Part shown: positions 26,892 through 36,933 of the stretch, piece after piece | Layout of the letters: every line of letters begins with the position of its first letter | Numbering within the stretch: position 1 is the first letter of the stretch | From: Vaginimicrobium propionicum | GTDB lineage: Bacteria; Actinomycetota; Actinomycetes; Propionibacteriales; Propionibacteriaceae | DNA: 64,000 nt | Direction: 5' to 3' | Assembly: GCF_900155645.1 (NCBI RefSeq) | Contig: NZ_LT706985.1 | Coordinates: 682,001-746,000, forward strand | Notes under the pieces: model-generated | What the model saw: only the letters and a program-made list of their open reading frames with translations | What the model was told of the DNA's origin: nothing | Database searches by the model: none | Position numbers and translations under genes: made by a program

Positions 26892-27659
26892 TCATGCCGG
26901 ATTAGCATAGTTGAGGCTCAACCCTGGGTCTGCTTCCAAGGTGAGCTGATCATTGGTAATCATTGACCACTCCAAGCCATAGTTTTGTTTCAGATAACCT
27001 AATAGAGCCCCACCACTGGTGTTGGAAAAATCGGCTGCAAGAGCTTTACCTCCAATAGCTTCAACACGATAAGGGCTAGTCAGTGAGCGATAATTAATGG
27101 TTATTGCCTGGCCAGCTTGACGTATAGCAGTGCGCGAACTAACTCTGTGACCGTTGATTGAGATACCGTCAGCTCCAGCTTGCCATAGCCCATTAACTAT
27201 CTGACGTAAGTCTTCATCTACCACTAATGCATCTGCTTTTAGCCCAGATGGTTCGCTCAGCTCGATCACTAGACCTGGTCCGCTAATGGCTTGAGCAGCA
27301 GCCTGGGCACCTAGATCACGAAGCTCGGCAGACGATCCAATATTGGTTTCTGCTCTCAACTCATCAACTTCTTGATGCAACACCAAAACTTGTTCACGTA
27401 ATTGCTGATTAGCTTGTTCGGCTGCATTGACACGCTCAATTAGACCTGCTCTCTCATCTGCAGCTTGCGGTCTTGACTGTCCACTCGTCATTGCGAAAGC
27501 AGTCGTTACCAGGCCGGCGATTACGCACACCGCCAAAACCATAATCTTTAGTAATGGCGCTGATCTCAACTCACTTTGGGCAGCATATTCCGGGCTGAGT
27601 GGTTGTTTTGTGATGGAATTCAGCAGCTCCATAGAGGCATCGGGCGGGACATTCGTCAT
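26892..27659 (-). CDS. DUF881 membrane protein (first copy)
   Basis: A 255-residue protein with one membrane helix (about 33-52, LLKIMVLAVCVIAGLVTTAF), a coiled coil about 75-105 (NAAEQANQQLREQVLVLHQEV-type heptads) and a DUF881 domain with SGPGLVIELSEPSG, DLRQIVNGLWQAGADGISINGHRVSSRTAIR-type sequence. It is a paralogue of the gene two positions downstream. It directly abuts the pimA stop with no spacer, so one transcript probably joins the PIM lipid genes to the DUF881 group. Confidence 0.85.
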   Translation of the reverse strand: MTNVPPDASMELLNSITKQPLSPEYAAQSELRSAPLLKIMVLAVCVIAGLVTTAFAMTSGQSRPQAADERAGLIERVNAAEQANQQLREQVLVLHQEVDELRAETNIGSSAELRDLGAQAAAQAISGPGLVIELSEPSGLKADALVVDEDLRQIVNGLWQAGADGISINGHRVSSRTAIRQAGQAITINYRSLTSPYRVEAIGGKALAADFSNTSGGALLGYLKQNYGLEWSMITNDQLTLEADPGLSLNYANPA

Positions 27660-28859
27660 TTATTCCCCGCGGCTCTCGTTTAACCCATCACTTCTACGCT
27701 TAGGGCGATCAAAAAGTTTATTACGGGCATTAGCCGCCAGTCTCCGTTCAAGCGCATATTTATAGATGTCTACCACCTGCGGACCAATAACAGACCAATC
27801 GTAGCGTTCAGCCACGTCACGTCCGTGTGACAGTCTCAAATCTCTGGGCTCACCAAGACTCTTCAACACTGCTTCAGCTAATGCAGTGGGATTGCCAGCC
27901 TCAAAAATATGACCAGCTATGCCCTCTTCATTTGTTAAGACGTCGACAAAAGCAGGTAGATCGCTGGCCACTACAGGCGCACCACAAGCTAGCGCCTCGA
28001 TCAAGACGATCCCGAAACTTTCTCTACCCGTCTGGGGGGCAATATAGACGTCGGTTTTGGTGAGCCAGTCATTGCGTTGCTTATCCGAAACGTTGCCAAC
28101 AAAACGCATCCCCTCAATTTCCAATTCAGGACCGCGTCCGATGACCAGAAACTCAGCGTCAGGGTATTCGCGTTGAATAAGTGACTTTGCGGCTGTTAAC
28201 ACATTGAAGCCCTTACGCGGCTCCGCGTAGCGACCCAGAAAGGTGATCCTAGGATGATCGCCACCACGCCAACGACTTTTAGTTGGCGCAAGTTGGTAAT
28301 CATTTATATCTAGCCCATTACCGACTATCACCGGGTCTAGACCAGTGTGTCCGGTGGCAACTACTTTCGCCATCGACGAGACTGCGATAGAGGCGTCAAG
28401 ACGGTGGACAGCTTTCGGTAGCATCTCGTTGATAACCCGCAACAGGCGGTAAACCGGACTAGAAGAGTGGAAGGTTCCCACCACCGGCTTTTCGGTCAGC
28501 CACAAGGTAAGCAGCGATAAAGTTGGGGTTATCGGCTCATGCAGGTGAACAATATCCCAACCTCCGGTGTCCAACCATTTTTTAGCGCGCATGGCAGAAC
28601 GCGGACCAAAATTTATTCGTGCCACTGACCCATTGACTTTTACTGGAACAGTTTTTCCACCAGTTGTGAAGTCTGATTCGTCGATGTGGTAGCTGGACAG
28701 CAAGCCATCGGGCGGGTATCCGGGAGCCAAAATCCCTACCCTGATCCCGTTAGATTTCAGCCAACCTGCCATACCTAGAACATGGTTTTGCACGCCTCCA
28801 GGCACTTTGAATGAATATGGGCATACTATCCCAACACTTTTAATCTTAGTTTTTCTCAC
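27660..28859 (-). CDS. pimA: Phosphatidylinositol alpha-mannosyltransferase PimA
   Basis: GT4 glycosyltransferase that adds the first mannose from GDP-mannose to phosphatidylinositol on the cytosolic membrane face. Visible are the N-terminal PGGVQNHVLG loop, DIVHLHEPITPTLSLL, the acceptor-side GTFHSSSP, and the donor-binding FGIVLIEALACGAPVVASD with its E-x7-E pattern (399 residues). The GTG start overlaps the acyltransferase stop (GTGA). The order thrS, HIT, pgsA, acyltransferase, pimA is that of Rv2614c-Rv2610c. Confidence 0.94.
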   Translation of the reverse strand: MRKTKIKSVGIVCPYSFKVPGGVQNHVLGMAGWLKSNGIRVGILAPGYPPDGLLSSYHIDESDFTTGGKTVPVKVNGSVARINFGPRSAMRAKKWLDTGGWDIVHLHEPITPTLSLLTLWLTEKPVVGTFHSSSPVYRLLRVINEMLPKAVHRLDASIAVSSMAKVVATGHTGLDPVIVGNGLDINDYQLAPTKSRWRGGDHPRITFLGRYAEPRKGFNVLTAAKSLIQREYPDAEFLVIGRGPELEIEGMRFVGNVSDKQRNDWLTKTDVYIAPQTGRESFGIVLIEALACGAPVVASDLPAFVDVLTNEEGIAGHIFEAGNPTALAEAVLKSLGEPRDLRLSHGRDVAERYDWSVIGPQVVDIYKYALERRLAANARNKLFDRPKRRSDGLNESRGE

Positions 28860-29710
28860 GGTGTCACTCCTGGGAAGAACTTCTGCAGCATGTGCCAGTC
28901 GGTCGGGTAGGCCGTAATTTGTTCGGCAAAAGCATCAGCGAGCTCTTGGGTCATCGTAGCCAGCGGGTCAGCATCGGAAACCGGCTCGATAGTAGAACCT
29001 ACATGGATACGCATTTTACCGGCATCAAAAGTGCAAGTGACAGGAACCAAAGCTGCACCGGTGCGAATAGCAATTAACGCCGGTCCTGGCGGCATGGTGA
29101 GCTTTATTGACTTAGACGGAGTTTTCCAAATAACCGGCACTCCTCTAGCCGAGAAATCTCTATCTGCAACCAAACAAACCACTCGTCCCTGTTGGACTTC
29201 ATTAGTCAATTTACTCACTAGATGAGCTTCTTTTTGGTTGAAAATTCGCAGACCCAGTTTGGCTCGGATAGTAGAAAAATACTCAAATTGGCCGGACGGT
29301 AGATTCTCCGCTACCGAGGTGACCGGCAAACCATTAAGACAAGCAAAAGCTCCAGCCAAGTCCCAACTGCCCATGTGCGCTAAAGCCAGAACTAATCCAC
29401 GTTCAGCCAAGAGCGAATGTAAACGTTCCAGATCGTTAACACTGACAATGCGATTGATTTTTGACATGGACCAGCGTCCAAGCTGAAGGGAGCCAACCGT
29501 ATTGCGAAACCAATACCACATGGCCTGTCTGGTTTGTTTCTTGGTAACTGGCTTGCCAGTGACAACTTCAGCGTTTAGTTGCCACTGGCGAACCGGCTTT
29601 GGAACACGCCAGGCTAGCCACCATGAAAGAGCATGCCCAAGAGGATTCCAAAGGAGTTCGGGCACATAGGCTGCTAGTTTAAGCGCCCTTAACTTAGCTA
29701 CTTCACTCAT
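28856..29710 (-). CDS. patA: Phosphatidylinositol mannoside acyltransferase (PatA-like)
   Basis: Membrane-associated LpxL/HtrB-fold acyltransferase that would transfer an acyl chain to the mannose of PIM1 or PIM2. The catalytic H-x4-D motif is His112-Asp117 (AHMGSWD), and LVADRDFSARGVPV is the second conserved block. Length is 284 residues. It overlaps pgsA by eight bases and pimA by four, so the three lipid genes are tightly coupled. Confidence 0.93.
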   Translation of the reverse strand: MSEVAKLRALKLAAYVPELLWNPLGHALSWWLAWRVPKPVRQWQLNAEVVTGKPVTKKQTRQAMWYWFRNTVGSLQLGRWSMSKINRIVSVNDLERLHSLLAERGLVLALAHMGSWDLAGAFACLNGLPVTSVAENLPSGQFEYFSTIRAKLGLRIFNQKEAHLVSKLTNEVQQGRVVCLVADRDFSARGVPVIWKTPSKSIKLTMPPGPALIAIRTGAALVPVTCTFDAGKMRIHVGSTIEPVSDADPLATMTQELADAFAEQITAYPTDWHMLQKFFPGVTP

Positions 29711-30311
29711 CTTCTTTGTGGTATTGCCTAGCCACTATGGCCATTCGCTGACCGACGGTAGCGACCCCAAGCACTAAGAGAATCACTAGAGCTATCGGCA
29801 ACGCCAAAGCCAAACCAACCCCAGTTAGCAAAGCACCTAGCAGACCGATTACTAGGCGGTCAGCACGCCCGGCGATGCCTGCATTCACCTGGTAGCCGAG
29901 CGATTCACCACGAGCTTTCGTATACGAGGTGACTTGACCGAATACTAGCGCAGCGATAGCTACCCCGCACCAAACTCTAGTGCTGGGATCGCCCGCATAG
30001 TAGAGCGCTATCGAGCCGAAAATCGCACCATCATTTAGGCGGTCAAGAGTCGAATCTAAGAAGGCACCCCATTTCGATGATTTTCCAGACAACCTAGCCA
30101 TCGTGCCATCTAACGAGTCAGCTAGGACGAACACCCCGCAGCCAAGAGCACCAGGCCACAACCATCCACGCGGGAAACACAGCAGAGCTATTACCACCGA
30201 GGCGATAGTGCCTACCCAGGTAACCGTGTCCGGGGTTATATGGACTTTAAGTAGGCCTTTCGCTATTGGTGTTATGACCTTAGTCCAGACTCGTCGAAAT
30301 TTTTCCAGCAT
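29703..30311 (-). CDS. pgsA: Phosphatidylinositol phosphate synthase (CDP-alcohol phosphatidyltransferase)
   Basis: Integral membrane enzyme making phosphatidylinositol phosphate from CDP-diacylglycerol and inositol phosphate. The full CDP-alcohol motif D-x2-D-G-x2-A-R-x8-G-x3-D-x3-D is present, with Asp65, Asp68, Gly69, Ala72, Arg73, Gly82, Asp86 and Asp90. About six membrane helices are predicted in 202 residues. Assignment to inositol rather than glycerol rests on the pimA/acyltransferase context (Rv2612c synteny). Confidence 0.92.
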   Translation of the reverse strand: MLEKFRRVWTKVITPIAKGLLKVHITPDTVTWVGTIASVVIALLCFPRGWLWPGALGCGVFVLADSLDGTMARLSGKSSKWGAFLDSTLDRLNDGAIFGSIALYYAGDPSTRVWCGVAIAALVFGQVTSYTKARGESLGYQVNAGIAGRADRLVIGLLGALLTGVGLALALPIALVILLVLGVATVGQRMAIVARQYHKEDE

Positions 30312-30320
30312 TGGCTACCC

Positions 30321-30866
30321 CTAAGACACCCAAGCGTTAGCCAACATCGTGCGGGTATCGCATAGTAGTTGCGGCAACGCTTTTGTCTTAGCAATGAGGG
30401 GAAAGAAGTTTGCGTCGCCAAGCCATCGAGGTATCACATGTTGATGTAGGTGAGCCGCTATTCCGGCACCAGCAACCGAGCCTTGATTCATTCCCAAATT
30501 AAAACCTTGAGGTTTAGATACTGCCTGCAAAGTTCGAATAGACTCCTGGGTAAGCACGGCTATTTCGCGGGTTTCTTCCGTAGTCAGTTGGATATAGTCG
30601 GCAACGTGCCGGTAGGGGCAAACCAGCAGATGACCGGTGTTGTACGGGAAGAGGTTCAACACCACATAGGCGTGTTCCCCACGTCTTACCACTAGGCCGG
30701 CGTCATCACTTTTTGCAGGCACCTGACAAAACGGGCATTCCTTCTCACTAGAATCGCTCGGTTTAGAGTCGCCATCGATATAGGCCATTCGGTAGGGCAC
30801 CCAGAGGCGCTGGAATTCGTCCGGCACCCCAGCGAAATGCAGCCCATCCTGGCAATCCTCACTCAT
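30321..30866 (-). CDS. HIT-family nucleotide hydrolase/phosphorylase (Rv2613c-like)
   Basis: Histidine-triad protein of 181 residues with the triad in [10 protein letters not shown]. The N-terminal [12 protein letters not shown], with paired Cys, looks like the zinc-binding knot of this subgroup. The Mycobacterium orthologue Rv2613c is an Ap4A phosphorylase (family knowledge), so dinucleoside polyphosphate turnover is likely. The fit to a position next to thrS is suggestive, since aminoacyl-tRNA synthetases make Ap4A. It overlaps the thrS stop by eight bases. Confidence 0.9.
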   Translation of the reverse strand: MSEDCQDGLHFAGVPDEFQRLWVPYRMAYIDGDSKPSDSSEKECPFCQVPAKSDDAGLVVRRGEHAYVVLNLFPYNTGHLLVCPYRHVADYIQLTTEETREIAVLTQESIRTLQAVSKPQGFNLGMNQGSVAGAGIAAHLHQHVIPRWLGDANFFPLIAKTKALPQLLCDTRTMLANAWVS

Positions 30867-32889
30867 TTTCGGTCACCTTTTTGGCAGATAAATCCTTGTT
30901 AGACCGCGAATTGAGATGGTTGACGATCAGGTCTATCGCCTCATCGACGGGTACCTGGTTGCGTTGGCTACCATCGCGGAAGCGGAAACTGACTGCCCCG
31001 GCCGCCTCGTCATCGCCACCAGCGATTAACATAAACGGCACTTTCTGACGTTGGGCAGTACGGATTTTCTTCGGCATCCGATCATCTGAGGAGTCAAGCT
31101 CGGCACGCACACCCAAACCTTTCAGTTTTTCAATAACAGCACCGAGGTAGCCATTAAATGTTTCTGCCACTGGAATACCAACAACTTGAACTGGAGCAAG
31201 CCAAGCTGGGAAAGCGCCAGCATAATGTTCAACCAGCACGCCGAAGAATCGTTCAATTGAACCAAATAGTGCTCGGTGGATCATTACAGGACGTTGTCTC
31301 GTGCCATCTGCCGCCGTGTATTCCAACCCGAATCTTTCTGGCAGATTGAAATCAAGCTGGATAGTAGACATCTGCCAGGTACGCCCAATCGCGTCCTTAG
31401 CTTGAACGGAAATCTTTGGTCCATAGAAAGCGGCACCCTCAGGATCTGGACGAAGCTCCAAACCGGATGACTCGGCTACTTCGCGCAGCGTCTCGGTTGC
31501 TTCTTCCCAAGTGGCGTCGTCGCCAACAAATTTTTCGGGGTTCTTGGTGGATAGTTCCAAATAGAAATCGTCTAGGCCGTAATCCTTCAGCAGATTAAGG
31601 ACGAATTGCAGCAGCCGAGTCAATTCATCACGCATCTGGTCGCGCGTGCAATAAATGTGAGCGTCATCTTGAGTGAAACCACGTCCTCTAGTTAGGCCGT
31701 GTAATACACCCGATTTTTCGTTGCGATAGACCGTACCAAACTCGAACAACCGTAACGGCAGCTCACGATAGGAGCGCTGTTTAGCCATAAAAATTAAATT
31801 ATGCATCGGGCAGTTCATTGGCTTTAGGTAGTAGTCAACGCCCTGTTTAGTGATGTTTCCCAGCTCGTCGCGTTCTTCGTCCATGTGCATCGGCGGGTAC
31901 ATGCCGTCGGCATACCAGTCGAGGTGACCGGAGGTCTTATATAAATCAGATTTCGTGATATGTGGCGTATTTACGAATGAGTAGCCTGCCGACAAATGTT
32001 GACGTCTGGAATACTCTTCCATCTCCATACGCACAATGCCACCCTTTGGGTGGAATACAGACAGACCTGAACCGATCTCTTCAGGAAAGCTAAATAGATC
32101 TAATTCTTGACCTAATCTGCGGTGATCTCTTTTGGCAGCCTCAGCCATTCTCGTCTGATAAGCCTTCAGATCTTCCCGACTCGCCCAGGCAGTACCGTAA
32201 ACACGTTGCAAACCGGCGTTGCGTTGATCGCCACGCCAGTAGGCAGCCGACGTTTTCGTTAGTGCAACCGCTTTCAAATATCCGGTGTGTGGGACGTGAG
32301 GGCCACGACACAAGTCTTTCCAGGCCACAGACCCGTCTCGACGCACGTTGTCGTAGATGGTCAGCTCGCCGCTACCGACCTCCACCGCAGAACCATCTTG
32401 ATGATTAGCGCTCGACTTATCGGCTATCAGTTCTAACTTGAACGGTTCGTCAGCCTCCTCAATGCGAGCCTGCTCATCGCTAACTACTCGACGAACAAAA
32501 CGCTGACGCTGTTTAATGATTTGCACCATGCGCTTTTCGATGGTTTTCAAATCTTCTGGAGTCAACGGTTCGGTCTGGAAGTCGTAGTAGAAACCGTCAG
32601 TGATAGGCGGGCCAATACCTAGTCTTGCTTGGGGGAATATTTCTTGCAGCGCTTGAGCAGTGACGTGAGCAGCAGAGTGGCGGACAATAGCGAGCCCTTC
32701 CTCGCTAGTCATAAGCACTGGCTCTATAACATCACCATCGACTATCTCGTGAGCTAAATCGACTGTCGTACCATTCAATCGCATAGCTACGATTTGCTGG
32801 TCAGCACCAAATAGCTCCAGCCCGCTGTCTGCCTCAACCTCTTGAGTTTCGTCCCCCGCTGGTTTGACAACCGTTATTTTCTTTACCAC
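30859..32889 (-). CDS. thrS: Threonyl-tRNA synthetase
   Basis: Class II synthetase charging tRNA-Thr. Domains in order: TGS (about 1-65), the editing/SAD domain with [11 protein letters not shown], the catalytic core with Zn ligands in [10 protein letters not shown], motif 2 ([31 protein letters not shown]) cited by its [12 protein letters not shown] part, motif 3 ([15 protein letters not shown]), and a C-terminal anticodon-binding domain. The open frame reaches 32922, but GTG 32889 has AAGGA six bases upstream and gives the usual N-terminus, so I chose it (676 residues). I see no T-box leader. Confidence 0.96.
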   Translation of the reverse strand: MVKKITVVKPAGDETQEVEADSGLELFGADQQIVAMRLNGTTVDLAHEIVDGDVIEPVLMTSEEGLAIVRHSAAHVTAQALQEIFPQARLGIGPPITDGFYYDFQTEPLTPEDLKTIEKRMVQIIKQRQRFVRRVVSDEQARIEEADEPFKLELIADKSSANHQDGSAVEVGSGELTIYDNVRRDGSVAWKDLCRGPHVPHTGYLKAVALTKTSAAYWRGDQRNAGLQRVYGTAWASREDLKAYQTRMAEAAKRDHRRLGQELDLFSFPEEIGSGLSVFHPKGGIVRMEMEEYSRRQHLSAGYSFVNTPHITKSDLYKTSGHLDWYADGMYPPMHMDEERDELGNITKQGVDYYLKPMNCPMHNLIFMAKQRSYRELPLRLFEFGTVYRNEKSGVLHGLTRGRGFTQDDAHIYCTRDQMRDELTRLLQFVLNLLKDYGLDDFYLELSTKNPEKFVGDDATWEEATETLREVAESSGLELRPDPEGAAFYGPKISVQAKDAIGRTWQMSTIQLDFNLPERFGLEYTAADGTRQRPVMIHRALFGSIERFFGVLVEHYAGAFPAWLAPVQVVGIPVAETFNGYLGAVIEKLKGLGVRAELDSSDDRMPKKIRTAQRQKVPFMLIAGGDDEAAGAVSFRFRDGSQRNQVPVDEAIDLIVNHLNSRSNKDLSAKKVTENE

Positions 32890-33012
32890 TTTGGTTCCTT
32901 TCGGCGGCATACCGGGCCGCACGATTTGCGACGCACTCGTTGTGCGTTCTAAGCCATTGTGCCTGACAGTTTAGACCGAACGCTAACCAGCGCCAGCCCA
33001 GAGCATTATTTA

Positions 33013-35115
33013 CTACGCAAAGAACTCATCTAGCTGAGGACGAATTGGCTCAGTCATGGTGTTGGCGTACATCGCAGTGATGTGGTTGGAATCTATGTAT
33101 ACATGAACGTTGCCGATAATGATAGGGCATTGCTCGTCTGGACAAATCCATATACTTGGGTCTACTAAAAACACTTGGCCAGGTCCTGGAGTGTTATTCG
33201 CTATCTCAGTTAATTCGTCGATATCGCGAAAACCAGCTTCATATCTGGAAACAGCACAGTTCTCATTTATGTCGTTGTCGGATATTGCTGGATCGTCGAC
33301 ACGCAGATCATTCAGGCAACTTATTGGATCCCGCGGCAAACGCGGCTCATCGCGTAACGCTAATACGTCTATGCCTCGGCTAGTGTAGTCGGCAAGAATT
33401 TCTGACAGCCCTGGCGTCATTATTTCGCCTTCTTGATAACCTATGTAAGTCGATAACAAGATGACCATGTCTGGTTTCACGTGGTCTATATAGTCATCTA
33501 CTTGACGATTCCAATCCACACAATTTTGGCCGCCGGGCATCCAAAAATCATCTGATCGATAATAGCCGCATCCGCCCATCAATAAATTGACTAAGTACCA
33601 GTTGTAATCCTTACCAAGAGTTTCTAAAAATGGTAAGTATTGTTCTAGTCTTGAGTTTCCAACAGCAACGACGAGTTTTTGGCCGGGAAAATGGCTCGCA
33701 TAGCATGAACCTGAGCCTTCCCACTCACGGTCGAAACTAGCACGCCCTGGGCACCCATTAGGTAGGAACGCCCAATCCTCGCGGATATTTTCCAGCAGCG
33801 ACAGCGTTGGCGGATTAGCGTCTGGGGAAGGCAATTCTTCTCCGGTTAATGTCAGCGCACCAGGGTTATTGCGTATCGCTTCCAGACGTAATTGACGCTC
33901 TTTGTATATGAGGCGACTTTCGTAACTCAAGACAGGCACGAAACCGACCACCAAGCTAATAATAATAACCAGGGCACTATTGAGATATCGTTTGGCCGCC
34001 CATGTTGAGTACCGGATGGGCGCGTCGACCCAATCAGTTAGCACCACTGCCAGGGCAATAGAGATGCCCAACGCGAATACCCCTTGGGAAAGGCGAAGTT
34101 GGTCTCTACCCGTCAAGTGCAGGGCGGTAATTAGCACCGGCCAATGAACTAGGTAGAGAGCGTAAGACTTATCACCCAAAAACTGCAGCGGCCTAGACGA
34201 CAATAGCCGGTCAGCAGAAAACGGCAGGCCAGTATTGCCCGCCACTAGGGCGATTAGCGCTGCCATTGTTGGCCACAAAGCAACGTAGCCAGGAAACAGA
34301 CCTTGAACGTCGATAATAAGCCCGCAAGAAAGCACCGCAATCAGCCCAGCCCAACCCAAGATAAATCGGGCTGTAAGCTGCAACCGCGAATGGTTGTTCT
34401 CAATCCCCGGCCCATATTTGAATCGCGTCTCAATTTTTGGCAGAACTAGAGCAAATAACGCACCCAGCGCGAACTCCCACAGCCTCGTCCAAGTCGAGAA
34501 ATAGGCGTACTGCTGAAGGGTGGCGGTTTGGAATATCGACCAGGCTAAGGAGGTGGCGAAAATTGCGCCGAAGACAACCGCGAGCCAGGTGCGAACGTTC
34601 GTCTTAGAGCGTTTAGCAGCCCACCAGCAGACAGCTATTATTGCGGGCCAAACGAGGAATATCTGGCCTTGAATCGACAACGACCAGAAATGCTGTAGCG
34701 GACTGACAACGGATTTATCAGCGTAGTAGTCGAAACCGTTCTCTGCGAGATACCAGTTTTCGTAGTATCCAAGCGAAGCCACCGCTTGCCGTAGAACTTC
34801 GCGAATAAGCTCTGGAGCAAAAAATGCATAGGCGACACCTACTGAGGCAAGGATTGTTATGACCGCCGGGGGAAGAAGTCTGCGGAATGCTTTTAGCCAA
34901 TAACCGACGACGTCCAGCTTGCGGCCATTGTCCATTCGACGCAAAAAGGTTTGCATCAACAAATAGCTAGAGATGAGCAGGAATATATCTATGCCACCCG
35001 AAACTCTGCCAATCCAGATGTGATACGAGGCCACCATCAAAATTGCTATAGCTCGCAACCCATGCAGCTCTGGACGGAAGGTACCAGCCGACGTCACTCG
35101 CGTGTTAGTAGACAC
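33013..35115 (-). CDS. Membrane acyltransferase with C-terminal SGNH domain (OafA/YrhL-like)
   Basis: O-acyltransferase of 700 residues. The acyltransferase-3 part (about 1-400) begins FRPELHGLRAIAILMVASYHI and has about ten membrane helices. The SGNH part (about 440-700) has block I as VVAVGNSRLEQ, where the usual GDS is GNS, and the final IDSNHIT Asp-His pair. Such proteins acetylate or acylate cell-wall glycans, teichoic-type polymers or exported lipids. The substrate is not evident. The nearest polysaccharide gene is pimA, 5 kb away in another block. Confidence 0.87.
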   Translation of the reverse strand: MSTNTRVTSAGTFRPELHGLRAIAILMVASYHIWIGRVSGGIDIFLLISSYLLMQTFLRRMDNGRKLDVVGYWLKAFRRLLPPAVITILASVGVAYAFFAPELIREVLRQAVASLGYYENWYLAENGFDYYADKSVVSPLQHFWSLSIQGQIFLVWPAIIAVCWWAAKRSKTNVRTWLAVVFGAIFATSLAWSIFQTATLQQYAYFSTWTRLWEFALGALFALVLPKIETRFKYGPGIENNHSRLQLTARFILGWAGLIAVLSCGLIIDVQGLFPGYVALWPTMAALIALVAGNTGLPFSADRLLSSRPLQFLGDKSYALYLVHWPVLITALHLTGRDQLRLSQGVFALGISIALAVVLTDWVDAPIRYSTWAAKRYLNSALVIIISLVVGFVPVLSYESRLIYKERQLRLEAIRNNPGALTLTGEELPSPDANPPTLSLLENIREDWAFLPNGCPGRASFDREWEGSGSCYASHFPGQKLVVAVGNSRLEQYLPFLETLGKDYNWYLVNLLMGGCGYYRSDDFWMPGGQNCVDWNRQVDDYIDHVKPDMVILLSTYIGYQEGEIMTPGLSEILADYTSRGIDVLALRDEPRLPRDPISCLNDLRVDDPAISDNDINENCAVSRYEAGFRDIDELTEIANNTPGPGQVFLVDPSIWICPDEQCPIIIGNVHVYIDSNHITAMYANTMTEPIRPQLDEFFA

Positions 35116-35267
35116 AACAATCTTTCAAAGCACTAGACGACTACTGAGCCGCTAGCGACCCATGTCCTCAACCTGATAAACCTTAACAGGGGTATCACGA
35201 CTTACCCAACTGGTGCACAGTTTTCCTTCATAGCTAATGTGCAAAGTGATGAGGGATGCGCGTCTCA

Positions 35268-35768
35268 TCAAAACGTAACGCGCTCGCGGGCTAGCATCTC
35301 TAGTCCAGTAATGCAATCAACACCGAATTCACGAGCAGCATCAGGTATTTTAATTTTCTTCTTCGAGTTAGAGTTAGGTCTCTCATTGCTAACTATCGTA
35401 AATAGTCTGCTGCGAGCCGAGGCCACCAGCCACGAGTCGGCAGCATTGAGGAACTCTCTTTGGGCTCCTATTTCGTACGCACCTGCAGTCTGACGTTCAA
35501 TAGCCCAACTCGTCACCAATTTATAGGACTCAAGTTCTGCGCTATCTGTGCGAATAATTTGTTCGTTGGGCACAAACCTGCTGAACCACTGAGATTTTTC
35601 GTCTTCCTTTTTTAGAATTTCATCACGAACTTTTTCATGAAACACGAACTGTCCATTGGTAATTCTTTTCTCAAAAAAGTTCCAATAACTCACGAAGATA
35701 TGTTTTGGGTAGAGATTAAAAGCATTAATGACAACGTTGGTGTCGAGGAGATAGATATCAGGCACCAC
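35268..35768 (-). CDS. PIN-like DUF4411 protein, candidate toxin
   Basis: A 166-residue PIN-like nuclease domain. The acidic site includes Asp9 in YLLDTNVVINA, conserved acidic residues after FVFHEKVRDEI, and Asp in NAADSWLVASA; the end VDCITGLEMLARE matches DUF4411. The frame opens at ATG 35783, but the GTG at 35768 has GGAG seven bases upstream and is a better start; GTG 35765 is also possible. It overlaps the 3' end of the upstream HTH/metallopeptidase gene. DUF4411 genes are commonly paired with such partners and predicted to be toxins or nucleases; activity here is inferred. Confidence 0.82.
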   Translation of the reverse strand: MVPDIYLLDTNVVINAFNLYPKHIFVSYWNFFEKRITNGQFVFHEKVRDEILKKEDEKSQWFSRFVPNEQIIRTDSAELESYKLVTSWAIERQTAGAYEIGAQREFLNAADSWLVASARSRLFTIVSNERPNSNSKKKIKIPDAAREFGVDCITGLEMLARERVTF

Positions 35769-36894
35769 ACACCATCTCCACAACGCTATTTACGGTGGAA
35801 GTCTTGGACACGCCAATCTGTCTGGCAAATTCTTCTTCATCCAGCACACCATCTAGTCGGGCTTCGACTGCGGCATCGAGAAATCGCTTTCCTAATCTCG
35901 ATTTTGTTAGGGTCACGAAATCAGGTCCGCCGCTGCCAACTCTTTTTGGATCGTATCTTCCGCGAGAATTGTTTATATACGCTTGTCCATCCTGCCTGGA
36001 GATTGCACCATCTTCCACCAAAGACCAAACAGTCGGATCCGTTCCCACACCAAATGTTTTGTAAGCCCAATTGGTCACGGCATCAAGATCTTTACTATGT
36101 GCCCAGCGTGCCCGCAGGTCGCGGACGGAAATCAAAAACTCAGCGGCAAACTTATTGCACCATCTCTCGATATCCTGGTCGTAATTAAGCTGCCCAGTGA
36201 TTCCGGGGCGGCCGAGAAGAACATGGCCATATTCGTGAGCCAAGCTGAATAATTGGGCGCTCTTAAAATCGGCAGAGTTTATGAAAATTAAGGCGTACCC
36301 ATCGCTGAGGAGCGTAAATCCTCTGAATTCCTCAACGTGCAGTCGCCGTTGAGTGTTGTTGCCTAGAACAGAGTTTCGCATAACCAATATGCCGGCATCT
36401 TCAAGAAGATTGGCCAATTGTCCAACGCGGTCGCGAGAGCCATGCTTGCGGCTATCCGGCCAACCGATAACATTCCGCATGGCTTCGGCGGCTTTCACCG
36501 GACTGTTGGCAATCGTATATTTCCCACTTCCCTCAGGGCGTGGCTCCCCGACCAGCCTGGCGTATTCGGCATACCACGTGAGGCGTTGTTCGTTACGGTA
36601 GATCGTTTCTTCAAGTTCAGGGCTAATCTCTAAGACTTCTTTACTGCCAATTGTCCGAAAATCGGGACAGGGTGGCCGGGTATCTACGGGCTCATCTAAC
36701 AGCAAATAACCGAAAGGAATAAGGGCAGCGGATGCTAAAGCCTCAGCCTGCTTTAGCGTTGGCTGAGCTTTGCCGGCTAGCCAATCGTCAATTCTCTTGA
36801 AGTTTTCTCTTTCCTTGAGTTCGTCAACACTCTCACGAGTGCGACTGATTGCCCATTCCATAACAGGACGTGCTATGGACACCCGCGTCACCAT
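35758..36894 (-). CDS. HTH/ImmA-IrrE-type zinc metallopeptidase, candidate antitoxin or regulator
   Basis: A 378-residue protein. The N-terminal 80 residues look like an XRE-type DNA-binding domain (VDELKERENFKRIDDWLAG, TLKQAEALASAALIPFGYLLLDEP). The central domain is ImmA/IrrE (DUF955) with the zinc motif HEYGH at His220-Glu221-His224 and a following CNKFAAEFL helix. The C-terminal 100 residues continue with HVTLTKSRLGKRFLDAA-type sequence, cited by its KSRLGKRFLDA part. AGAGGTG precedes the ATG at 36894. It is cotranscribed with the DUF4411 gene (11-base overlap). Proteolysis of a repressor or of itself is possible, by analogy with ImmA and IrrE. Confidence 0.84.
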   Translation of the reverse strand: MVTRVSIARPVMEWAISRTRESVDELKERENFKRIDDWLAGKAQPTLKQAEALASAALIPFGYLLLDEPVDTRPPCPDFRTIGSKEVLEISPELEETIYRNEQRLTWYAEYARLVGEPRPEGSGKYTIANSPVKAAEAMRNVIGWPDSRKHGSRDRVGQLANLLEDAGILVMRNSVLGNNTQRRLHVEEFRGFTLLSDGYALIFINSADFKSAQLFSLAHEYGHVLLGRPGITGQLNYDQDIERWCNKFAAEFLISVRDLRARWAHSKDLDAVTNWAYKTFGVGTDPTVWSLVEDGAISRQDGQAYINNSRGRYDPKRVGSGGPDFVTLTKSRLGKRFLDAAVEARLDGVLDEEEFARQIGVSKTSTVNSVVEMVCGA

Positions 36895-36919
36895 TTTTCA
36901 CCTCTTCCCGTAGTGATTC

Positions 36920-36933
36920 TTTAGTTCTCTAAA
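36920..36933. promoter_or_regulatory. Operator-like palindrome upstream of the HTH/ImmA gene
   Basis: TTTAG-TTCT-CTAAA is a perfect 5-bp dyad with a 4-base centre, 26-39 bases before the ATG at 36894. This is where an autoregulating XRE protein would bind. It is short, so chance is possible. Confidence 0.4.

Noticed and set aside
32890-33012. T-box leader upstream of thrS
   Set aside because: The gap to the upstream gene is too short and lacks the T-box sequence.
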